NCBI GenBank assembly: GCA_018609665.1
Contig: JAHENN010000301.1
Coordinates: forward strand, 1 to 14,159
Direction: 5' to 3'
Source of the DNA: Haloarculaceae archaeon
Lineage (GTDB): Archaea > Halobacteriota > Halobacteria > Halobacteriales > Haloarculaceae
DNA length: 14,159 bases
The notes beneath the pieces were generated by a model, which searched no databases, was not told the DNA's origin, and saw only the letters and a list, made by a program, of their open reading frames with translations. A program made the position numbers and the translations under genes. This document shows positions 1 through 7,365 of this stretch, piece by piece (the first letter of the stretch is position 1; every line of letters begins with the position of its first letter).

Positions 1-900
1 CTGCACGACGTCGGCCACGGCCCGTACGGCCACCAGACCGAGGACGTCATCCGGCGCCGCACCGGCCGCGACCACGACGACATCGGCGAGTTGCTGTACG
101 AGACGGAGCTGGCCGGCGTGCTGGAGGCCCACGGCCTCGACCCGGACCGCGTGGCCGGCCTCGTCGCCGGCGAGGGCGAGCTGGGGCAGCTGGTCTCCGG
201 GGAACTCGACGTCGACCGGATGGACTACCTCGTCCGGGACGCCCACCACACCGGCGTCCCCTACGGCAGCATCGACCCGGGGCGGCTGCTGCGGGCGCTG
301 CGGTACCGGGACGGCCGGCTCGTCCTGGCGGCGGGCAACGTCCCGACCGCCGAGTCGCTGCTACTGGCGCGGGCGCTGATGGACGGCACCGTCTACCGCC
401 ACCACGTCTCCCGGGTCGCGGGGGCGATGCTGGAGCGGGCCTGCGAGCGACTGCTCGAGGACGTCGCCGTCGAGCGGTTCCGCCGGATGGCCGACCACGA
501 CCTGCTGGTCGCGCTCCGGGCGGAGGTGCCGGACCTCGGCGGCCGCATCGAGCGCCGCGACCTCTACAAGCGGGCGGTGTGGGCGGGGCTCGGCGACGTT
601 CCGGAGGCGGTCACGCGGATGGACCGGACCGACGAGCGGGCCGCCGCCGGGGAGATCGCCGCCGCCGCGGGGCTGGACCGGGAGTCGGTGCTCGTCGACA
701 TCCCGCGGCGGCCGGCGCTGAAGGAGTCCCGCACCCGGGTCGTCGTCGACGGCGTCGTCCAGCGGCTCGAGGAGGCCTCGGCGATGGTGCGGGCGCTCCG
801 GCGGGCCCGGCGGGCCCGGTGGCGGCTCGGCGTCTACTGCCCCGCAACGGACGTCGAACGCGTCGCGGCGGCCGCCGAGGACGTGCTGGGGCTGCCCTGA
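1..900 (+). CDS. HD-domain phosphohydrolase, copy 1 (5' truncated by window edge)
   Basis: The reading frame is open from base 1, so the start lies outside the window; 299 residues are visible. They begin at the metal-binding His-Asp pair (residues 2-3, LHDVGHGPYGH), followed by LDVDRMDY at 69-76 and the RDAHHTG stretch at 79-85. These are hallmarks of COG1078 / SAMHD1-like HD phosphohydrolases, which are metal-dependent enzymes, some acting on dNTPs. By analogy with SAMHD1 (from memory), D72 would be the last metal ligand and Y76 and D80 substrate contacts. The protein is a close paralog of the HD gene at 2432-3655; by comparison about 83 N-terminal residues are missing from view. It ends in LGLP and lacks the roughly 20-residue tail of copy 2. 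The substrate is unknown. The family assignment is firm; a dNTPase role is inference. Confidence 0.9.
   Translation: MHDVGHGPYGHQTEDVIRRRTGRDHDDIGELLYETELAGVLEAHGLDPDRVAGLVAGEGELGQLVSGELDVDRMDYLVRDAHHTGVPYGSIDPGRLLRALRYRDGRLVLAAGNVPTAESLLLARALMDGTVYRHHVSRVAGAMLERACERLLEDVAVERFRRMADHDLLVALRAEVPDLGGRIERRDLYKRAVWAGLGDVPEAVTRMDRTDERAAAGEIAAAAGLDRESVLVDIPRRPALKESRTRVVVDGVVQRLEEASAMVRALRRARRARWRLGVYCPATDVERVAAAAEDVLGLP
205..268 (+). repeat. 64-bp block identical to 2885-2948 (HD paralog, copy 1)
   Basis: These 64 bases match 2885-2948 without a single difference, including all synonymous positions. The encoded stretch runs from LDVDRMDY through the RDAHHTG motif. The 57 coding bases just before it encode the same amino acids in both genes but carry nine synonymous differences. 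Confidence 0.9.
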
Positions 901-938
901 GTCCGCTCTCGTCCTCGCGGCCGGAGCCGAGAGGCTAG

Positions 939-944
939 TTTATA
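939..944 (+). promoter_or_regulatory. TATA-like box of the histidine kinase gene
   Basis: TTTATA is centred about 26 bases before the ATG at 968, the spacing expected if the transcript starts at or next to the start codon. A GGAGG at 962-966 sits only one base from the ATG, too close to act as a normal ribosome binding site. The 67-base gap before the kinase also holds a weak inverted repeat (906-911 with 928-933) after the HD copy 1 stop. Confidence 0.6.
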
Positions 945-967
945 CTCGCGCAGCGCCTACCGGAGGC

Positions 968-2365
968 ATGAACGAGGGGTTCCACCGGAAGATCGTCGAC
1001 ACGTCTCCGGACATCGCGACGGTAATCGACCCGGAGGGGACGATCACGTACGTGAGCCCCTCGGTCCGGGACACCCTCGGGTACGACCCGGAGGAACTGG
1101 TCGGCGAAGACGGATTCGAGTTCCAGGACCCGGCGCATCGTGAGGACGTCGCCGAGGCCATAGAGGCGGTCGCGGCCGACCCCGACGCCACCCGGACGGT
1201 CGAGACGCGGTCCTGCCGGGCCGACGGGTCGTGGTGCTGGGTCGAGTCGACGCTGAAGAACCGGATCGACGACGAGGCGATCGGCGGGATTCTCGTGAAC
1301 AGCCGGGACATCTCCGGGCGGAAGAGCAGGGAGCGACAGCACCAGAAGATAGCCAGCGAGTACGAGACGCTGCTCGAGACCGTCGAGGACGGCATCTTCT
1401 TCATCGACGTCGAGTCGTCGGACGCGGGCCACGTCTTCCGGTTCGAACGCGTCAACCGTGCCTACGAGGCCCAGACCGGACTCACCTGCGAGGAGATGGA
1501 GGGAAAGACCCCGGTCGAGGTGTTCGGAGACGACGTCGGGGCGGAACTCGAGTCGAACTACCGCCGGTGTGTCGAGTCCCGCGAGCCGCTGACGTACCAG
1601 GAGGAGGTTCCGGTCGAGACGGCCGCCCGAATCTGGCAGACGAACCTCGCGCCGGTCGTCGCGGACGACGAGGTGGCCCGGATCATCGGCATCACGCGGA
1701 ACGTCACCGACCGCGTCGAGCGCGAGCGACAGCTCCAGAGCCAGAAGGAACAGCTCGAGGAGTTCGCGGGCGTCGTCTCCCACGACCTCCGGAGTCCGCT
1801 CACCGTCGCACAGGGCCGGGTGGAACTCCTCGCAGAGGAGTACGACAGCGAGCACCTGCCGGCAATCAGGCGGTCGCTCGACCGGATGGGCGAGATCATC
1901 TCGGACACGCTCACGCTCGCCAGACAGGGACAGGTCGTCTCCGACGTCGAGCCGATAGCGCTGGTCAACCTCGTCGGTGCGTGCTGGAACGGCGTCACGA
2001 CGGAGGAAGCGACGATCGCCATCGACGACGAGGTCACGATTTACGGCGACCGGAGCCGCCTCCAGCACGTCTTCGAGAACCTCCTCCGGAACGCCGTCGA
2101 GCACGGCGGGGCCGGCGTGACCGTCCGTGTCGGCCGAATCGACGATCGCGGTATCTACCTCGAGGACACGGGACCGGGGATTCCCGAGGACGCCCGCGAG
2201 CGGGTGTTCGAGCCCGGCGAGTCCTCGGCGAGCGATGGGACCGGGTTCGGCCTGACCATCGTCAAGCGGATCGCCGAGGCCCACAGCTGGACGGTCGAAA
2301 TCGTCGACAGCGAGGACGGTGGCGCACGGTTCGAGTTCCTCGGCGTCGACATCGACGGGGCGTAG
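968..2365 (+). CDS. PAS-PAS sensor histidine kinase, soluble, orphan
   Basis: The 465-residue protein has two PAS/PAC sensor modules (about residues 5-118 and 130-252), then a HisKA dimerisation domain and a HATPase_c domain. The phosphoacceptor is H272 in VVSHDLRSPLT. The N-box is around N375 (LLRNAVEH), the G1 box is DTGPGIP at 400-406 and the G2 box is GTGFGL at 424-429, so all catalytic motifs are intact. No membrane segment or signal peptide is visible; the kinase should act in the cytoplasm on a small-molecule, redox or light cue bound by a PAS domain, which cannot be identified here. No response regulator lies nearby, as is common for haloarchaeal PAS kinases. It lies between two HD paralogs but has its own promoter. 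It seems to use AT-ending codons (ATA, GGA, CGA, CGT) more freely than its neighbours. The start is supported by the TATA spacing. Confidence 0.93.
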   Translation: MNEGFHRKIVDTSPDIATVIDPEGTITYVSPSVRDTLGYDPEELVGEDGFEFQDPAHREDVAEAIEAVAADPDATRTVETRSCRADGSWCWVESTLKNRIDDEAIGGILVNSRDISGRKSRERQHQKIASEYETLLETVEDGIFFIDVESSDAGHVFRFERVNRAYEAQTGLTCEEMEGKTPVEVFGDDVGAELESNYRRCVESREPLTYQEEVPVETAARIWQTNLAPVVADDEVARIIGITRNVTDRVERERQLQSQKEQLEEFAGVVSHDLRSPLTVAQGRVELLAEEYDSEHLPAIRRSLDRMGEIISDTLTLARQGQVVSDVEPIALVNLVGACWNGVTTEEATIAIDDEVTIYGDRSRLQHVFENLLRNAVEHGGAGVTVRVGRIDDRGIYLEDTGPGIPEDARERVFEPGESSASDGTGFGLTIVKRIAEAHSWTVEIVDSEDGGARFEFLGVDIDGA

Positions 2366-2400
2366 ACGACCAGCCCGGCGCCCGCGGTACCGGACGACGC

Positions 2401-2409
2401 TTTTTATTA
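2401..2409 (+). promoter_or_regulatory. TATA-like box of HD phosphohydrolase copy 2
   Basis: The AT-rich run TTTTTATTA is centred 27 bases before the ATG at 2432, fitting a leaderless transcript. Its T-run also lies 35 bases after the kinase stop and could help end the upstream transcript. Confidence 0.65.
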
Positions 2410-2431
2410 TGCCGGGCCGAATCCGGTTGTA

Positions 2432-3655
2432 ATGGCCACCATCAAGGACAGCGTCCACGACCACATCGCCGTCGAGGGGGTCGCCGAGGACCTGCTGGAC
2501 ACGCCCGCCGTCCAGCGGCTCCGGCGGGTCAAACAGCTCGGCACTGCCGAGCTCGTCTACCCCAGCGCCAACCACACCCGCTTCGAGCACTCGCTGGGCG
2601 TCTACCACCTCGCGACCCGGGCCCTCGGACAGCTCGGCATCGAGGGCAAGCAGGCCGAGCGGGTCCGGGCGGCCGCCGTCCTCCACGACATCGGCCACAG
2701 CCCGTTCAGCCACAACATCGAGTCGCTGGTCGCCCGCCGGACCGGCCGGATGCACGACGACGTCGACGACCTGCTGGAGAGCGGCGAGGTCGCCCGCGTG
2801 CTCGCGCTGCACGACATCGACCCCGGCCGGGTCGCGGGTCTCGTCGCCGGCGAGGGCGAGCTCGGACAGCTCGTCTCCGGCGAGCTCGACGTCGACCGGA
2901 TGGACTACCTCGTCCGGGACGCCCACCACACCGGCGTCCCCTACGGCACCATCGACACCGGCCGGTTCGTCCGGGAGCTGCGGTTTGTCGACGGCGAGCT
3001 CGTGCTCGCAGAGGGCAACGTCCAGACCGCCGAGTCGTTGCTGCTGGCGCGGGGGCTGATGAACCCCGTCGTCTACAACCACCACGTCGCCCGCATCTCG
3101 AAGGCGATGCTGCGGCGGGCGACCGACCGGCTCATCGAGGCCGGCGCAGCGACCGCCGAGGAGGTCCGCCGGATGGACGACCGCGACCTGACGGTCGCGT
3201 TGCGGCGCTGCGAGGCGACCGCCGACACCGCGCGGGCCCTGGACGGCCGCCGGCTGTTCAAGCGGGCGGTGTGGGCGGAGCTGTCGGACGTCCCCGACGA
3301 GATCGTCGACGCCGACCACGACCAGTTACGGGAGTTCGAGCGCGACATCGCCGGCTACGCCGACGTCGACCCGGAGTCGGTCATCCTCGACGTGCCGCCG
3401 CGGCCGGAGATGCGGGAGTCGACGAGCCGGGTCGTCGTCAACGGCGAGGTCCGGCGGCTGGACTCCCAGTCGACGCTGGTGACGGCGCTGCGGCTGGCGG
3501 GCCACGAGCAGTGGCGGCTCGGCGTCTACGCCCCCGAGGAGGCCACCGACCGCGTCGGCAGCGCCGCCGAGAACGTCCTCGGGCTCGACCTCGAGGCGCT
3601 GGTCGTCGACGTCCGGCAGGGCATCAACGCGACGCTCGACGAGTTCGAGAGCTGA
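2432..3655 (+). CDS. HD-domain phosphohydrolase, copy 2 (COG1078-type)
   Basis: The protein is complete, 407 residues. The HD metal site is formed by H53 (RFEHSLG), H85-D86 (VLHDIGHSPFSH) and D155 in LDVDRMDY; Y159 and D163 fall where SAMHD1 has its substrate-contacting Tyr and Asp (analogy from memory). Family members hydrolyse phosphate esters of nucleotides, in some cases dNTPs to nucleosides and triphosphate; the substrate of this protein is not shown by the sequence. No signal peptide or membrane segment is visible, so it is cytoplasmic. Copy 1 upstream shares a 40-residue identical run (residues 133-172 here), and both proteins keep the TWGxxxLGVY-like C-terminal WRLGVY segment. A leaderless promoter fixes the start. 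The kinase lies between the copies but has its own promoter. Confidence 0.93.
   Translation: MATIKDSVHDHIAVEGVAEDLLDTPAVQRLRRVKQLGTAELVYPSANHTRFEHSLGVYHLATRALGQLGIEGKQAERVRAAAVLHDIGHSPFSHNIESLVARRTGRMHDDVDDLLESGEVARVLALHDIDPGRVAGLVAGEGELGQLVSGELDVDRMDYLVRDAHHTGVPYGTIDTGRFVRELRFVDGELVLAEGNVQTAESLLLARGLMNPVVYNHHVARISKAMLRRATDRLIEAGAATAEEVRRMDDRDLTVALRRCEATADTARALDGRRLFKRAVWAELSDVPDEIVDADHDQLREFERDIAGYADVDPESVILDVPPRPEMRESTSRVVVNGEVRRLDSQSTLVTALRLAGHEQWRLGVYAPEEATDRVGSAAENVLGLDLEALVVDVRQGINATLDEFES
2885..2948 (+). repeat. 64-bp block identical to 205-268 (HD paralog, copy 2)
   Basis: This is the partner of the identical block at 205-268. Identity ends abruptly just after the VPYG codons, where the next codon is AGC in copy 1 and ACC in copy 2. 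Confidence 0.9.
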
Positions 3656-3673
3656 GGCGGGACGTGGGTGCGG

Positions 3674-3784
3674 GCCGTCGTCTGCCGCTCCGGGCGGATG
3701 CTCGCCGGCACCCGCATCGTCCGGACTGCCGTCTGTCGCTTCGGGCTGCCGTCCGCCGCTTCGAGCTGTCGTCCGCCGCGCCGG
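3674..3784. repeat. Degenerate 20-bp repeats in the gap before the ABC operon
   Basis: Three direct 20-base units lie head to tail at 3725-3744, 3745-3764 and 3765-3784 (pattern roughly GCTGCCGTCCGCCGCTTCGG). A fourth diverged unit at 3674-3693 differs from the third by three bases. They lie in the 257-base gap between the HD copy 2 stop and the binding-protein gene. I see no credible gene in this gap: its open frames encode Arg-rich peptides unlike haloarchaeal proteins. A short stem (3849-3853 with 3857-3861) precedes the T-run at 3881. Confidence 0.6.
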
Positions 3785-3879
3785 CGTCGAACGCGTCGCC
3801 CTGTCGAGGTGCGAACGCGGCCACCGCCGGTCGCCCCGCCCTCCACCGCGTCGTGTCGACGGGGCGGCGTCGGGGTCAG

Positions 3880-3887
3880 ATTTTTTT
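3880..3887 (+). promoter_or_regulatory. T-rich promoter element of the ABC importer operon
   Basis: ATTTTTTT is centred about 29 bases before the ATG at 3913, consistent with a TATA-like element and a leaderless or nearly leaderless transcript. A second AT-rich patch (TTGTATATT, 3901-3909) is too close to the ATG to serve this start. The T-run may also terminate the upstream HD transcript. Confidence 0.5.
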
Positions 3888-3912
3888 GTCGGCACCGCGA
3901 TTGTATATTGGA

Positions 3913-5265
3913 ATGAGGGAAACACCCTCGGCAACGCGACGGAACGTTCTTCTCGGCGGCACTGCGGCGGTTTCGGGGGCGCTGGCCGGCTGCGCCGGGC
4001 AGAGCGGGGACCAGCCGTCCGAGTCTGACCCGCTGCTCACACACGAACGGTGGGGGAAAGGCGAGACGGCGCTCACGTACCGGACGAGCGACTTCTACAC
4101 GCCGATCGAGGCCGAGAGCAGCCAGCCCGCGGCCGCCCCGGCGCTGCGGGAACAGCACGAGGCGTGGGCCGAGGCCCACCCGGAGTACCGGATCGAGGTG
4201 GAGTACCCGGCCTTCGGCCAGTGGAAGGACGACCTCGTCCTCGACGCCTCCCAGGGGAACCCCCCGGACGGGTCGACGGTCGACTCCTCGTGGGTGGCCG
4301 ACTTCTACGAGTACCTCCAGCCGCTGAACGGCTACGTCGACGACGTCGACGACTTCTTCCCGTTCGTCCGGGAGGCGACGGTCCGGGACGGCGACCTGCT
4401 GGCGGCCTGGAAGTACACCGGCTGTCGGTGTCTCTACTACCGGCAGGACCTCATCGACCGGTACGGCGACGGCGACCCGCCGCGGACCTGGGCGGACACC
4501 CTGGCCCTCGGGCAGGACATCGCCGACGGCGAGGACATCACGCCGTTCATGTTCCGGAGCGAGCCGTTCGACAACCTGCCGTACTTCTGGGGGCAGGGCG
4601 GCGAGCTCGTCGACGACGAGGGGGCGCCGGTGCTCGACGAGGACGACAACCGGCGGGCGATGGTGAACGTCCTCTCGTTCATCGACGACCTCGTCGAGAC
4701 GGGCGTCACGCCCCAGCGCGTCGCCAACATCTCCGACGTCGAGGACCTCCCCCGGGAGGGGCGCAACGACCAGCTCGCGATGTTTATCGGCAACAACGAC
4801 CTGATCGAACGGGAGTTCAAGAACGTCGTCGAGGACGACAGCTGGCGGCGGTGGCAGGTCGCACAGATCCCGATGAAAGAGCCCGACCAGTTCGCAACCG
4901 GCGTCGGCGGCTGGACGGAGGGGGCGTTCATCGAGGGCGACGACGGCAAGGCGGCCGCGATGAAGGACTTCATCTCGAAGTTCGTCGAGCCGGACGCGAT
5001 GGCCCGCTACTGCGCGGCGACGAACTTCCTGCCGACGCGAGAGGCGGCCTACGACAGCGAGTTCTACGGCGACGACGCCATCGAGTACCAGGACACGTTC
5101 CGCGAGCTCCTCGAGGACGGCGTCGCACGGCCGGCCGTGCCGATCTACTCGACGATCGCCGAGGAGTACGGCGGCGCGATCGAACGGGTCGTGACGGGCC
5201 AGGCGGACCCCGACGAGGCCGTCGACAGGATGATCGCCGCGGTCAACGAGGAGTACGACGGGTGA
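3913..5265 (+). CDS. Carbohydrate ABC transporter, Tat-exported lipoprotein solute-binding protein
   Basis: The protein has 450 residues. The N-terminus has a twin-arginine motif (TRRNVLLGG, R9-R10) and a lipobox LAGC with the lipidation cysteine at C27, so it should be exported folded by Tat and anchored outside the membrane. The rest fits an extracellular solute-binding protein family 1 fold, with a late GVGGWTEGAF segment as in sugar binders of CUT1 importers. It captures the ligand and hands it to the permeases at 5372-7365. The substrate class (sugar, oligosaccharide or glycerol-phosphate-like) is inferred from family and operon; the exact ligand is unknown. A C-R-C pair (C171, C173) is unusual for an exposed haloarchaeal protein. 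ATG 3913 is chosen because it places the Tat signal at the very N-terminus; the open frame upstream runs antisensically through unrelated genes and is not coding. Confidence 0.93.
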   Translation: MRETPSATRRNVLLGGTAAVSGALAGCAGQSGDQPSESDPLLTHERWGKGETALTYRTSDFYTPIEAESSQPAAAPALREQHEAWAEAHPEYRIEVEYPAFGQWKDDLVLDASQGNPPDGSTVDSSWVADFYEYLQPLNGYVDDVDDFFPFVREATVRDGDLLAAWKYTGCRCLYYRQDLIDRYGDGDPPRTWADTLALGQDIADGEDITPFMFRSEPFDNLPYFWGQGGELVDDEGAPVLDEDDNRRAMVNVLSFIDDLVETGVTPQRVANISDVEDLPREGRNDQLAMFIGNNDLIEREFKNVVEDDSWRRWQVAQIPMKEPDQFATGVGGWTEGAFIEGDDGKAAAMKDFISKFVEPDAMARYCAATNFLPTREAAYDSEFYGDDAIEYQDTFRELLEDGVARPAVPIYSTIAEEYGGAIERVVTGQADPDEAVDRMIAAVNEEYDG

Positions 5266-5349
5266 CGGGGTTCTCGCCCGCCGGAGCGGCCGCCACCGAC
5301 GGGTCGGCCGGCAGTGGACACGGGGCGTTCGGCGGGTCGGTACGACCGG

Positions 5350-5371
5350 CTGGCCCGGCACGACGGGCCGG
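5350..5371 (+). promoter_or_regulatory. Hairpin abutting the permease start codon
   Basis: Bases 5352-5357 (GGCCCG) pair with 5364-5369 (CGGGCC) around a six-base loop; a G-U and a C-G pair extend the stem to 5350-5371. The next base begins the GTG start of the first permease. It lies in the 106-base gap after the binding-protein gene, where such hairpins often set binding-protein to permease stoichiometry. Function is inferred. Confidence 0.5.
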
Positions 5372-6322
5372 GTGATACGCGTGGCCACTGCTGGAGAGGA
5401 CGGCCCCGCGGCGGCCGGCGTCGAGCGGGCGCGCGGCCTGCTGCGCCGGCTGGTCGACCACCCGCTGCCGTGGCTGCTGCCCACCCTCGCGGCGCTTGCG
5501 GTGTTCCAGCTGTACCCGCTGTTCGAGGCGGTCCGGCTGAGCCTCACCGACGAGGTGCTCACCGCCACCGGCACGGAGTTCGTCGGCCTGCAGAACTACG
5601 TCGACCTGTTCACGTCGATCGGGTTCCGGCGGATGGTCGTCGTCACGGCGGTCTTCGCCGTCTCCAGCATCGTTCTGCACACGCTGTTCGGGCTAATCCT
5701 GGCGCTGGCCATCGACTACGGCGTCCGCCGCGGGCTCCGGGGCCACCTCACGACGCGGGTGTCGGTGCTGCTGGCGTGGATCGTCCCCGGAATCATCATC
5801 GGCCTCATCTGGAAGGTGATGCTGGTCGAGAGCCAGCTCGGCGCGATCAACTACCTGCTGGGGCAGGTCGGCGTCGGCCCGGTTCCGTTCCGGTCGAACC
5901 CGGCGCTGGCGCTGGTCTCGACCATCGTCGCCGGCACCTGGCGGGGGACGGCCTTCGCGATGATCATGATATACGGCGGCCTCCAGCGCATCCCCCAGCG
6001 GCTCTACGAGGCCGCCCGGGTCGACGGCGCCGGCCGGTGGGCCAGGTTCCGCCACGTCACCGTCCCGCAGCTCAAGCCGGTCCTGTTCGTGACGGTCGTG
6101 CTGGTGACGATCTACGCGCTCAACACGTTCGACCTGATATTCGCCCTCACCAACGGCGGGCCGGGCCGGGCGACGGAGGTGTTCGCGCTGTTCATGTACC
6201 GCAAGGCGTTCTCCGAGTACGCACTGGGCGAGGGCGCGGCGGTGGCCGTCGTCCTGCTGGGCGTCAACCTGCTGCTGACGGCCGTCTACCTGTACGCCTT
6301 CGACATCGGTGACGAGATATGA
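5372..6322 (+). CDS. Carbohydrate ABC transporter permease, MalF/UgpA type
   Basis: The 316-residue membrane protein has about six membrane segments: WLLPTLAALAVFQLYPLF near residue 34, then helices starting near residues 88, 129, 180, 232 and 289. The cytoplasmic EAA loop that docks on the ATPase is clear (EAARVDGAG from E213, followed by RHVTVPQL). The spacing and the TNGGPG segment after the fifth helix match CUT1 MalF-like permeases. It forms half of the channel with the next gene. GTG 5372 is the first in-frame start; GTG 5381 would remove only three residues and move the start away from the hairpin. The stop overlaps the next start as ATGA at 6319-6322, implying translational coupling. 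It is shorter than E. coli MalF, as is usual for UgpA-like members. Confidence 0.93.
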   Translation: MIRVATAGEDGPAAAGVERARGLLRRLVDHPLPWLLPTLAALAVFQLYPLFEAVRLSLTDEVLTATGTEFVGLQNYVDLFTSIGFRRMVVVTAVFAVSSIVLHTLFGLILALAIDYGVRRGLRGHLTTRVSVLLAWIVPGIIIGLIWKVMLVESQLGAINYLLGQVGVGPVPFRSNPALALVSTIVAGTWRGTAFAMIMIYGGLQRIPQRLYEAARVDGAGRWARFRHVTVPQLKPVLFVTVVLVTIYALNTFDLIFALTNGGPGRATEVFALFMYRKAFSEYALGEGAAVAVVLLGVNLLLTAVYLYAFDIGDEI

Positions 6323-7365
6323 CGCCGGACGAGAACACACCCGACGGCGAGAACCGACGGCCGGGCGACGGCGTCGACGGGACGGGGGCCCGCCGGCGCC
6401 GGATGGACGGCGGAACGCCGGAGGAGCCGGCGGCCGGGGCGGGCCGGACCGACGGAGCCACCAACCCGTCCGGCTCCGCGACCGACGGTCTTCCCGGGGC
6501 GCCGCTCGAAGCCGCCAGGGACGCACTCGCCGGCACCGACTTCCGGGCCCTCGACGCGGTCGTCTACGGCCTCTACGGGGTCGCGATGCTGTTCTTCGCG
6601 TTTCCCGTGCTGTGGATCGTCTCGGCCAGCCTCCGCCCAGAGGGGGAGCTGCTCAGCCTCCCGTTCCGGCTCGTCCCGGGGGAGGTGTCGCTTTCGGCCT
6701 ACCGGCAGGTGTTCCGCGAGGGGATGCTGACGTGGCTGTTCAACTCCACGGTGATCACGGTCGTCGGGGTCGGCAGCATCGTCGCCGTGTCGGTGCCCGC
6801 CGCGTACGCCTTCTCGCGGTTCCGGTTCCGCGGCCGGCGGCAACTGCTGGGGCTCGTGCTGCTGTTTCAGATGATCTCGTCGGTGATCATCATCGTGCCG
6901 CTGTACTCGGTGATGACCAGCCTCAACCTCATCGACACCCGCGTCGGGCTGATACTGCTGTACGTGGGCATCCAGACGCCCTTCTCGATCTGGCTGCTGA
7001 AGGGGTACTTCGACACGATTCCGGAGGAGCTGGACTACGCCGCCCGGATCGACGGCTGCAACCGGCTCCAGACGCTCCGGCACGTGCTCCTGCGGCCGAT
7101 CGCTCCCGGAATCGCCGTCGTCGCCATCTTCAATACGGTGTTCCTCTGGTCGGAGTTCGTCCTGGCTTACACCGTCCTCGGGAGCGAGCGGAGCCTCTAC
7201 ACGATCTCGATCGGCGTCTACGAGTTCCAGAGCCAGTTCGGCAACGACTGGCGGGCGATCGCCGCCGCCAGCGTCGTCGGGATGCTCCCGCTGGTGACCG
7301 TCTTCGTCGCCCTCCAGCGGTACTTCGTGAAGGGGCTCATCGAGGGGTCGCTCAAGGGACAATGA
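6319..7365 (+). CDS. Carbohydrate ABC transporter permease, MalG/UgpE type, with long N-terminal tail
   Basis: The 348-residue protein has six predicted membrane segments, the first at about residues 82-103 (VYGLYGVAMLFFAFPVLWIV). The EAA loop is PEELDYAARIDGCNRLQTL from residue 235, followed by RHVLLRPIAPG; this pairs with the MalK-like ATPase. Together with the preceding gene it forms the channel. The first roughly 75 residues are hydrophilic, rich in Gly, Pro, Asp and Arg, and look disordered; most MalG homologs start close to the first helix. ATG 6319 is favoured by the ATGA overlap with the upstream stop; the in-frame ATG at 6403 would shorten the tail by 28 residues. The stop overlaps the ATPase start (ATGA, 7362-7365). 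Confidence 0.92.
   Translation: MTPDENTPDGENRRPGDGVDGTGARRRRMDGGTPEEPAAGAGRTDGATNPSGSATDGLPGAPLEAARDALAGTDFRALDAVVYGLYGVAMLFFAFPVLWIVSASLRPEGELLSLPFRLVPGEVSLSAYRQVFREGMLTWLFNSTVITVVGVGSIVAVSVPAAYAFSRFRFRGRRQLLGLVLLFQMISSVIIIVPLYSVMTSLNLIDTRVGLILLYVGIQTPFSIWLLKGYFDTIPEELDYAARIDGCNRLQTLRHVLLRPIAPGIAVVAIFNTVFLWSEFVLAYTVLGSERSLYTISIGVYEFQSQFGNDWRAIAAASVVGMLPLVTVFVALQRYFVKGLIEGSLKGQ

Noticed and set aside
935..3319. 794-residue open frame on the minus strand
   Set aside because: It runs antisense through the kinase and HD copy 2, both with full catalytic motifs. Long antisense frames are expected in GC-rich haloarchaeal genes, and its translation shows no domain.
1..3655. HD / kinase / HD block as an antiviral dNTP-depletion system
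   Set aside because: COG1078 HD proteins are widespread housekeeping-type genes and no defence gene, mobile element or toxin partner is seen here.
1231..3912. Open plus-strand frame continuous with the binding protein
   Set aside because: Before 3913 it is out of frame with the kinase and HD genes and yields Arg/Pro-rich low-complexity protein; the Tat signal at 3913 marks the true start.
3668..3916. 82-residue plus-strand frame in the gap
   Set aside because: Composition is Arg-rich and non-acidic, it covers the repeats and the promoter of the binding protein, and no start signal is seen.
3526..5574. 682-residue minus-strand open frame
   Set aside because: It is antisense to the binding protein, whose signal peptide and fold are clear; no motif is visible in it.
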